Of a DNA stretch of 6,296 bases, positions 1-4,973 are shown in pieces (position 1 is the stretch's first letter; every line of letters starts with the position of its first letter). The stretch spans positions 1-6,296 of the forward strand of contig JAETTR010000076.1 of NCBI GenBank assembly GCA_021768985.1, in the 5' to 3' direction. Origin of the DNA: Bacillota bacterium. GTDB lineage: Bacteria; Bacillota; Clostridia; Christensenellales; Borkfalkiaceae. The notes under the pieces were generated by a model. It saw only the letters and a list, made by a program, of their open reading frames with translations. It did no database searches and was not told the origin of the DNA. The position numbers were made by a program, and so were the translations under genes.

Positions 1-307
1 CGTTATGGACGAGTACGATATTGTCGCCGTCGCTCACGTGGGGATGCGCGTTGATCTCCGAAGGCTCGCCGTGCGTCGCCCACCGCGTATGACCGATTCC
101 GCTCGTCCCATGAAGCGCGTTTCCGCCGTCCGTCTTTTCGACGAGCGCCTGCAATCGGCCCTTCGTTTTTACGATGCGGATCATACCATCGTCATCGCGT
201 ACGGCAAGTCCCGCAGAGTCGTACCCGCGGTATTCGAGTTTCGAAAGCCCGTCTAAAAGAACGGGCGCAGCCTGTTTCTTTCCGATATATCCTACGATTC
301 CACACAT
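1..307 (-). CDS. glmS: Glutamine--fructose-6-phosphate aminotransferase (isomerizing), N-terminal part, truncated by window edge
   Basis: GlmS makes glucosamine-6-phosphate from fructose-6-phosphate and glutamine, the first committed step to UDP-GlcNAc, in the cytosol. The 102 codons visible start MCGIVGYIGKK; Cys2 becomes the N-terminal nucleophile of the class II (Ntn) glutamine amidotransferase domain after Met removal. Further family hallmarks follow in order: LEYRGYDSAGLAV, then HTRWATHGEPS, then NAHPH, with the window ending just inside the VHN motif. The match to known GlmS is nearly residue for residue, so identity is certain; the rest of the glutaminase domain and both SIS isomerase domains lie outside the window. 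The ATG at 305-307 has an AGAGGG-type Shine-Dalgarno about 7 nt upstream. It begins 16 bp after the glmM stop, so the two are probably cotranscribed and perhaps translationally coupled. The gap is far too small for a glmS ribozyme. Confidence 0.97.
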   Translation of the reverse strand, partial: MCGIVGYIGKKQAAPVLLDGLSKLEYRGYDSAGLAVRDDDGMIRIVKTKGRLQALVEKTDGGNALHGTSGIGHTRWATHGEPSEINAHPHVSDGDNIVLVHN

Positions 308-323
308 AAAGCCACCCTCTATA

Positions 324-1709
324 TTATATCGCGTGACCTTTGTCTTTGATAACCGAAACGACGCTCTTCGCGAATTTATTGCAAATACGCTCGGATTCCG
401 CCTCAACCATGACGCGTACGACAGGCTCGGTGCCCGACTCGCGAACGAGAATTCTGCCGTTGTCTCCCAAAGCCGCGGCGGCGTTCTCCACCGCCTTCCT
501 GACGTCGGGATCGTCCTGCGCCGCTCTCTTATCCTTCACTTTTACGTTGATCAGCACCTGCGGATAGAACTTCACGGGTTCTGCAAGCTTGGACAGCGTC
601 GTTTTGCGCGCCATAATGACTTCCATGATCTTCAAACTCGTCAGAATTCCGTCACCCGTCGTGGCATATTTCGAAAAAATAATGTGTCCGGATTGTTCGC
701 CGCCGATGCGGTTTCCGTGCTTCGTCATGTGCTCGTAAACGTACTTATCGCCCACCGCCGTTTTCGCGTAATCGATGCCCGCGGCGTCAAACGCCTTATA
801 CAATCCGAAGTTGGACATAACCGTGGTGACGACCGTATTCGTAACCAGCTTCTCCCGTTGCTTCATATACAACGCGTATATATAAAGAATATGGTCACCC
901 GTGACGACGTTCCCCTTTTCATCGACGCAAAGACATCTGTCCGCGTCGCCGTCGTAGGCAAAACCGACGTCGAGCTTCTTTTCTTTCACGAGCTTTTGCA
1001 AGCCCTCGATGTGCGTGGAGCCCGCGTTCTTATTAATATTCAGCCCGTCCGGCTCCGCATTGATTACGTAAGTCGTCGCGCCGAGCGCTTCGAACACCGA
1101 TTTGGCGATATTCCAACTACTGCCGTTTGCGCAGTCAAGTCCCACCTTCATTCCGCGGAAAGAATACATTCCGAGCGAAATCAGATAGGCAATGTAGCGG
1201 TTTCTGCCCGACGCGTAGTCGAACGTTTTCCCGATTTGATCCCGCGTAGCGAACGGAAGAGACTCCAATTTCTGTCCGAATAATTCAAGCTTGCCGTCCA
1301 GATAGTCTTCGACGAGCGAAATTGTTTCCTCGTCCATCTTTTCGCCGTTGCCGTTAATCAGCTTGATCCCGTTGTCGTAATAGGGATTGTGGCTTGCGGA
1401 AATCATAATCCCGCAGTCAAACCCGTCCACGCGCGCCACGTATGCAACGGAGGGCGTCGTCGTCACGTGCAACATATAAGCATCCGCGCCCGAGGCGGTC
1501 AGCCCCGAAACAAGCGTATATTCGAACATGTAGCTGGAGCGGCGCGTATCCTTTCCGATGACGATCTTTGCAGGAGTATGATCTCCTTTCCGCCGTTTTA
1601 ACTCATTAAAATAAAACCCGAGAAACCGCCCGACGGCATACGCCTGATCGGCGTTCAAGGTCACGTTTGCTTCTCCCCGGAAACCGTCCGTTCCGAAATA
1701 TTTACCCAT
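324..1709 (-). CDS. glmM: Phosphoglucosamine mutase
   Basis: GlmM interconverts glucosamine-6-phosphate and glucosamine-1-phosphate, using a phosphoserine, on the way to UDP-GlcNAc for peptidoglycan. The 461-residue protein is slightly longer than the usual 445-450. The start MGKYFGTDGFRG is typical of the family. The active-site loop ISASHNPYYDNGIK places the phosphorylated serine at residue 106. The Mg2+ loop YDGDADR gives Asp253, Asp255 and Asp257. The sugar-binding loop GEQSGH is at 337-342, and the phosphate-binding loop RESGTEP at 423-429 lies in the C-terminal domain. All four alpha-D-phosphohexomutase domains are present and intact. ISASHNPYYDNG and the glmS neighbour favour GlmM over phosphomannomutase or phosphoglucomutase. 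The ATG has an AAGGA-type Shine-Dalgarno about 9-10 nt upstream. The gene sits upstream of glmS, but the cdaA-cdaR genes that precede glmM in many Firmicutes are replaced here by spoVAE. Confidence 0.97.
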   Translation of the reverse strand: MGKYFGTDGFRGEANVTLNADQAYAVGRFLGFYFNELKRRKGDHTPAKIVIGKDTRRSSYMFEYTLVSGLTASGADAYMLHVTTTPSVAYVARVDGFDCGIMISASHNPYYDNGIKLINGNGEKMDEETISLVEDYLDGKLELFGQKLESLPFATRDQIGKTFDYASGRNRYIAYLISLGMYSFRGMKVGLDCANGSSWNIAKSVFEALGATTYVINAEPDGLNINKNAGSTHIEGLQKLVKEKKLDVGFAYDGDADRCLCVDEKGNVVTGDHILYIYALYMKQREKLVTNTVVTTVMSNFGLYKAFDAAGIDYAKTAVGDKYVYEHMTKHGNRIGGEQSGHIIFSKYATTGDGILTSLKIMEVIMARKTTLSKLAEPVKFYPQVLINVKVKDKRAAQDDPDVRKAVENAAAALGDNGRILVRESGTEPVVRVMVEAESERICNKFAKSVVSVIKDKGHAI

Positions 1710-1740
1710 TCAGTTTTGTCCTTTCCTTTTCAGCAAATCC

Positions 1741-1769
1741 GTCAAACTATCTTTTCGACATAGTTCGAC
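1741..1769 (-). promoter_or_regulatory. 5'-leader hairpin of the glmM-glmS transcript
   Basis: Read on the minus strand, GTCGAACTAT and ATAGTTTGAC form a 10-bp stem around a 9-nt loop (GTCGAAAAG). The one non-Watson-Crick pair is G-U in the minus-strand RNA but would be A-C in the plus-strand RNA, so the structure fits a minus-strand transcript. It begins only a few nucleotides after the predicted start site near 1776 and ends about 30 nt before the glmM ATG. No U-tract follows, so it is not an intrinsic terminator; 5'-end stabilisation or a regulatory role is possible. Confidence 0.5.
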
Positions 1770-1782
1770 AGAAATTAATACA

Positions 1783-1811
1783 ATTTTAACATATTCGCAG
1801 TGAAAATGCAA
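1783..1811 (-). promoter_or_regulatory. Candidate sigma-A promoter for glmM-glmS, with extended -10
   Basis: On the minus strand, TTGCAT (1806-1811) is separated by exactly 17 bp from TAAAAT (1783-1788), and the -10 is preceded by TG plus one base, giving an extended -10. Transcription would start near 1776, leaving a leader of about 67 nt before the glmM ATG. The -35 matches the consensus only in its TTG, but the spacing and extended -10 make up for that. The region is AT-rich, so a chance match cannot be excluded. Confidence 0.6.
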
Positions 1812-1878
1812 GTCTTGAACGCAAATTCAATTAAATATATTGTCATTTTTTTCCATGACTAAAGATTGAAATAAATTT

Positions 1879-2256
1879 TCAGTTGTGTTTCGTATGCGAT
1901 TTGAAGATCAGCGCCATGATAAAAGAGAATACGACCGCCGCCGAAACGCCCGCGCTTGCCGCGGCGAGAGAGCCCGTAAGCGCTTTGAAAAGCCCTTCCT
2001 GCGCGCCGCGCATCGCGCCGTTGGCAAGCAGATACCCGAATCCGGAAATGGGAACGGTCGCGCCCGCGCCCGCAAATTCGACAAGCGGCTGATACAGCCC
2101 CAACGCGGTGAGCGCGATTCCCGCCAGCATAAACGAAACGAGAATCTTTCCCGCAGTGAGATCGGTAAAATTGATGATCACTTGCGCAATCGTACAGATC
2201 AATCCGCCTACGGCAAACGCCTTTAAAAACATGAACAGAATGTCGAGATATTCCAT
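1879..2256 (-). CDS. spoVAE: Stage V sporulation protein AE (SpoVAE/SpoVAEb family membrane protein)
   Basis: This is a subunit of the SpoVA channel in the spore inner membrane, which moves Ca-DPA into the forespore and releases it on germination. The 125-residue protein is about the usual size for the family. It is strongly hydrophobic, with membrane segments at roughly residues 6-28, 36-56 and 94-118, and a conserved Gly/Ala-rich section between them reading LYQPLVEFAGAGATVPISGFG (about 54-74), which closely matches B. subtilis SpoVAEb. The C-terminus is short and basic (KSHTKHN). The ATG at 2254-2256 has an AGGGG Shine-Dalgarno 6 nt upstream. It lies 32 bp downstream of spoVAD, the conserved gene order in spore formers. 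No convincing terminator follows it before the glmM promoter. Confidence 0.93.
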   Translation of the reverse strand: MEYLDILFMFLKAFAVGGLICTIAQVIINFTDLTAGKILVSFMLAGIALTALGLYQPLVEFAGAGATVPISGFGYLLANGAMRGAQEGLFKALTGSLAAASAGVSAAVVFSFIMALIFKSHTKHN

Positions 2257-2272
2257 AGCAAACCCCTATGTA

Positions 2273-2284
2273 CCCCTTTCGGGG
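2273..2284 (-). promoter_or_regulatory. Small GAAA-tetraloop hairpin between spoVAD and spoVAE
   Basis: In the minus-strand RNA, CCCC-GAAA-GGGG forms a 4-bp all-GC stem closed by a GNRA tetraloop. It starts 4 nt after the spoVAD stop codon and ends about 16 nt before the spoVAE ATG. It hides one GGGGT Shine-Dalgarno-like motif while leaving the second, properly spaced AGGGGT exposed. It may tune translation of spoVAE relative to spoVAD; this is inference. Confidence 0.4.
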
Positions 2285-2288
2285 AAAT

Positions 2289-3281
2289 TCAGCGTTCCAG
2301 AACGACCGCGTGCGCGATACAGGGAATGCTTTCGCCCTGTCCCGAAGATACGGGTGAGAGCAAGGCTCCGGTCGCCACGAACAGTATTTTTTTCAATGAG
2401 CCCGCCATCATCTTGGAATAGAGATAAGAATTAAGCACGACCGCAGAACAACCTGCCCCGCTTCCGCCCTGAAACTCGTCCTCGATCACGTTGTAAATGA
2501 TTTCCCCGCAATCGACGTGATTCGCGGAAATATCCAACCCCTTTTCCCACGTCAGGTCCTTCAAAATACGGCTTCCGAGCGCGCCGAGATCCCCCGTAAC
2601 GATCAGGTCGTACTGCTCGAGATCTTCCTTTGTTCCGCGGAAGTGCGCGAGAATGGTATCCGCCGCGGCGGGCGCCATCGCCGCGCCCATGTTGTTTACG
2701 TCCGTCACGCCGAAATCCACGACTTTCCCGAGCGTCGCCGCCGTGATGCGAACACCGTCTCCGTCCGCCGAGACGAGCGCGCCGCCCGCACCCGTAACCG
2801 TCCATTGCGCCTGCGGAGGACGGGTGCAGCCCAATTCCAACGGATAGCGGTACTGCCGTTCGGCGGAAGCAAAATGGCTCCCCGTCGCCGCGACCACCCG
2901 TTTGCAGAACCCGCCGTCCACAAACGCGGAGGCTACGGCAAGGCTTTCCGCCATTGTGGAGCACGCGCCGTAAACGCCGAGAAACGGTATGGAAAAATCG
3001 CGCGCCGCAAAGCTCGCGGAAATGATCTGGTTCAGAAGATCGCCCGATACGATCATATCCACCTCGTCGCGATTGACGCCCGCGTTCGTGATCGCGCCGT
3101 CGATCACATGCGAAAGCATTTTACATTCCGCCTTTTCGTAGGTCGTTTCTCCGTACATATCGTCCGAAAGCGCCGTTTCCACATACCGACCGATTATGCC
3201 CTCGCATTCTTTCGTGCCCGCGATCGTGCTCGTTGCGACGATGCGCGGCTGTTTGCGAAAATAAATCGTTTGATTTCCCAT
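2289..3281 (-). CDS. spoVAD: Stage V sporulation protein AD (DPA-binding SpoVAD)
   Basis: SpoVAD is the soluble, thiolase-fold, DPA-binding component of the SpoVA complex on the spore inner membrane, needed for Ca-DPA uptake during sporulation. The 330-residue product is full length (about 338 in B. subtilis) and matches throughout. Landmarks are SGDLLNQ at 79-85, a thiolase-like GACSTM at 105-110, ATGSHFASAERQYRYP at 132-147, MAPAAADTI at 202-210, GGSGAGCSAVV at 272-282, GALLSP at 305-310 and SIPCIAHAVVLER at the C-terminus. The fold is shared with condensing enzymes, but the family has no known thiolase activity. The ATG has a modest GGGCGG Shine-Dalgarno 6 nt upstream. It is the first gene of the spoVAD-spoVAE pair; spoVAC, usually immediately upstream, is absent, and the adjacent gene is a divergent protease. 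Expression is expected from forespore sigma-G, but I could not assign a clear sigma-G promoter. Confidence 0.96.
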   Translation of the reverse strand: MGNQTIYFRKQPRIVATSTIAGTKECEGIIGRYVETALSDDMYGETTYEKAECKMLSHVIDGAITNAGVNRDEVDMIVSGDLLNQIISASFAARDFSIPFLGVYGACSTMAESLAVASAFVDGGFCKRVVAATGSHFASAERQYRYPLELGCTRPPQAQWTVTGAGGALVSADGDGVRITAATLGKVVDFGVTDVNNMGAAMAPAAADTILAHFRGTKEDLEQYDLIVTGDLGALGSRILKDLTWEKGLDISANHVDCGEIIYNVIEDEFQGGSGAGCSAVVLNSYLYSKMMAGSLKKILFVATGALLSPVSSGQGESIPCIAHAVVLER

Positions 3282-3308
3282 ATATTACCGCCCGAAAGCA
3301 GTGTTTGC

Positions 3309-3341
3309 AAAGTTGCAAAAGTTATACCGATGAGCAACTTT
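3309..3341. repeat. AAAGTTGC inverted repeat with an extra half-copy
   Basis: AAAGTTGC at 3309-3316 is matched by its reverse complement GCAACTTT at 3334-3341. A further partial copy, AAAAGTT at 3317-3323, lies between them and can also pair with the right arm. The 8-bp arms are perfect and separated by 17 bp. In the spoVAD leader RNA the right arm could pair with either left copy, giving two mutually exclusive stems. It may be an operator or leader structure, or simply an AT-rich coincidence. Confidence 0.4.
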
Positions 3342-3373
3342 TTCACGCAGTTTTAACCAATTTATTATTTTTT

Positions 3374-3401
3374 TTGCGTAAAAAAATGAGATAATTATAA
3401 A
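3374..3401 (+). promoter_or_regulatory. Candidate promoter for the lipoprotein protease gene
   Basis: TTGCGT (3374-3379) and TATAAA (3396-3401) are separated by 16 bp, which would place the start site near 3408 and give a leader of about 50 nt to the ATG at 3457. A second -10-like TATTAT lies at 3413-3418 but lacks a good -35. The surrounding sequence is so AT-rich that the choice is uncertain. Confidence 0.3.
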
Positions 3402-3413
3402 AAATGTGGTTAT

Positions 3414-3442
3414 ATTATAGTTGTAAAGCTTCCAATAATCAA
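3414..3442 (-). promoter_or_regulatory. Candidate sigma-A promoter reading toward spoVAD
   Basis: On the minus strand, TTGATT (3437-3442) lies 17 bp from a perfect TATAAT (3414-3419). The start site would fall near 3407, leaving a leader of about 125 nt before spoVAD. The boxes overlap the leader of the plus-strand protease gene, just upstream of its Shine-Dalgarno. By sequence this is the best sigma-A-like promoter in the gap, although spoVA genes are normally forespore-controlled. Confidence 0.4.
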
Positions 3443-3456
3443 GCGAGGAACATTTT

Positions 3457-4917
3457 ATGAAAAAGAGAACGAAAATTGTCACAGGCGCGCTCGTGGCGCT
3501 CTCTCTGTCACTTTGCTTTGCGGGGTGCTCGTCGCAACAGGCGTACGTTACTTCCATCAGTCCCGCGGGTACGACGGAATCGGGCACCCAATATACCGTA
3601 ACCTATTCCGACGGCAGAGAAGAAACTTTAACCGTGCGCAACGGAAAAGACGGCGCGGACGGACAGGTCACCTCGCCCTCGATCGATGAAATCTACGATA
3701 AATACGTGGAAGAGTACGGCGAAACGACCTATGCGGATTTTTTGGAACTTTATTTTGCTTCCACGGAAGCCAACTCCACAGCGGTTGTCGGCACCTGTCT
3801 GCAGTCCTCGCTGAAAGTATACAGTACGTTCGTCACCTCCTCGTCCACCCCGTCTTGGGGCTGGAGTTGGAGCGGAGGCTCCTCGAAAACGTATTCCCTT
3901 TCCGTCGCGCAAGGCTCGGCGGTCATCTATGAAATCGACGGCGACGACACCTATATCGTAACGAACTACCACGTCGTCTATAACGGGAAGTCGGACGAAG
4001 CGGCGAACGGCGGATACCTTGCAAAGGACGTCTACTGCTATTTATACGGCAGCGAAGGCGCGCCGAAAGCGACCGAACAAAAAGACGAAACTTACGGTTA
4101 CAGTCTTTACGATTTCGGAGAATATGCAATCGAATGCGAACTTGTCGGCGGATCGATTACCGCAGATCTCGCCGTGCTGAAAGCGAACACGGGCGATCTG
4201 CTTGCGATCAACGAAGATATTCGGGAGGTTACCCTTTCCGAAGGATACGTAGTCGGCGAATCGGCAATGGCGATCGGGAATACCGAAGGCGAAGGGATCA
4301 GCGTTACCAAGGGCATCGTAAGCGTGGACAACGAATATATCGCGCTGAAAATTGACGGTACCGCGCGTTACTACCGTTGCCTGCGCATCGACACTTCCAT
4401 TTACAGCGGAAACTCGGGCGGCGGACTTTTCAACGAAAAAGGCGAACTGATCGGCATCACCAATGCGGGCAATACCGAGGACCAGAATATCAACTATGCG
4501 ATTCCGATCAGCATCGTGCAGGGTACGGTCGACAATATCTTGCATTATGCGAAAGACGGCGACGAAACGACGAACGGGGCTTATAAGATCACCCTCGGCA
4601 TACAGGTGGAAGCAAAGAACTCCCGATACGTTTACGATGCGGCGAACGGACGCGGAACGATCATCGAAAACGTTTGCCTGAATTCCGTTGATAGCGGGTC
4701 GATTGCGGAAAAGATGGGTCTTACCTCGGGCGACATCATAACGAGTCTGACAATCGGAACCGAGAAATACGATATTTTACGGAATTTCGATATTTCCGAT
4801 TTGCTCCTGCGGGTACGCGCTGGCGACACGATCAGTATTTCCTATACACGGAACGGCGAGAGCAAGACGTCCGAAAATTACGTCGTGCTTGCATCCGATC
4901 ACTCAACCGTTCAATAA
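3457..4917 (+). CDS. Lipoprotein trypsin-like (HtrA/DegP-type, S1C) serine protease with C-terminal PDZ-like domain
   Basis: A 486-residue exported serine protease, probably anchored outside the membrane and cleaving misfolded or surface proteins; the substrate is unknown. Residues 1-24 are a lipoprotein signal (MKKRTK, hydrophobic core, lipobox FAGC with Cys24). Residues 30-60 form a short beta-rich repeat-like segment (YTVTYSDGREETLTV), followed by a collagen-like NGKDGADGQ spacer and a probable helix at 75-103. The protease domain spans about 107-365. The catalytic triad is His172 in VTNYHVV, Asp237 in TADLAVLK and Ser320 in SGNSGGGLF, where most HtrA proteins have GNSGGPL. A Ser/Trp/Gly-rich loop (about 127-146) and a long acidic, Tyr-rich insert between His and Asp are unusual. 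A PDZ-like domain occupies about 376-480 (AEKMGLTSGDIITSL). The ATG has GAGGAA 6 nt upstream. The gene is monocistronic and divergent from spoVAD. HtrA-like assignment is firm; a specific gene name is not justified. Confidence 0.92.
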   Translation: MKKRTKIVTGALVALSLSLCFAGCSSQQAYVTSISPAGTTESGTQYTVTYSDGREETLTVRNGKDGADGQVTSPSIDEIYDKYVEEYGETTYADFLELYFASTEANSTAVVGTCLQSSLKVYSTFVTSSSTPSWGWSWSGGSSKTYSLSVAQGSAVIYEIDGDDTYIVTNYHVVYNGKSDEAANGGYLAKDVYCYLYGSEGAPKATEQKDETYGYSLYDFGEYAIECELVGGSITADLAVLKANTGDLLAINEDIREVTLSEGYVVGESAMAIGNTEGEGISVTKGIVSVDNEYIALKIDGTARYYRCLRIDTSIYSGNSGGGLFNEKGELIGITNAGNTEDQNINYAIPISIVQGTVDNILHYAKDGDETTNGAYKITLGIQVEAKNSRYVYDAANGRGTIIENVCLNSVDSGSIAEKMGLTSGDIITSLTIGTEKYDILRNFDISDLLLRVRAGDTISISYTRNGESKTSENYVVLASDHSTVQ

Positions 4918-4934
4918 CCAATCAGAATGAAGAC

Positions 4935-4967
4935 AAGCGCCTTTGCGGAAATCCGCAAAGGCGCTTT
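4935..4967. terminator. Bidirectional hairpin terminator between the convergent protease and tsaD genes
   Basis: AAGCGCCTTTGCGG (4935-4948) and CCGCAAAGGCGCTT (4953-4966) form a perfect 14-bp stem around a 4-nt loop. It starts 17 bp after the protease stop and ends 8 bp before the tsaD stop codon. The T-tract is short on the plus strand (TTTAAACATTT) and weak on the minus strand (TTGTCTTCATT), but stem strength and placement between convergent genes support termination in both directions. Confidence 0.85.
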
Positions 4968-4973
4968 AAACAT

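Larger units (their letters stand above)
3282..3456. other. Divergent intergenic region between spoVAD and the lipoprotein protease
   Basis: This 175-bp AT-rich gap carries the control signals of two divergent genes and shows no credible gene of its own. From left to right it holds the spoVAD Shine-Dalgarno (3288-3293), a cluster of AAAGTTGC-type repeats (3309-3343), a T-run/GCG/A-run near-palindrome (about 3368-3387) that may bend DNA, overlapping promoter-like boxes on both strands (3374-3442), and the protease Shine-Dalgarno GAGGAA (3445-3450). Confidence 0.8.

Noticed and set aside
174..1283. Long plus-strand open frame (369 codons) opposite glmM and the start of glmS
   Set aside because: It lies antisense to two unmistakable genes with intact active-site motifs. 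Its product is low-complexity, Arg/Val/His-rich and resembles no family; GC-rich coding DNA commonly leaves such open frames on the opposite strand.
1815..1830. TTGAA-N6-TTCAA inverted repeat just upstream of the glmM -35
   Set aside because: Only 5-bp arms in AT-rich DNA; too likely by chance to call an operator.
1842..1859. GTCAT/ATGAC stem with an 8-nt A-rich loop downstream of spoVAE as a terminator
   Set aside because: Only 5 bp, and no T-run follows in the reading direction.
3318..3350. TGAAAA with CATCGGTA upstream of spoVAD as a sigma-G promoter
   Set aside because: The boxes are only about 7 bp apart rather than about 15, and the -10 has the wrong internal spacing.
2517..3356. Plus-strand open frame (279 codons) opposite spoVAD
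   Set aside because: Arg-rich antisense shadow of spoVAD, with no ribosome-binding site or recognisable motif.
3285..3587. Minus-strand open frame of 100 codons across the divergent gap
   Set aside because: It begins inside the protease coding region, runs through AT-rich control DNA and ends at the spoVAD ribosome-binding site. Its hydrophobic middle is just translated AT-rich sequence.
4042..4545. Minus-strand open frame (167 codons) opposite the protease
   Set aside because: Antisense to the catalytic domain, with no homology pattern or start signals.
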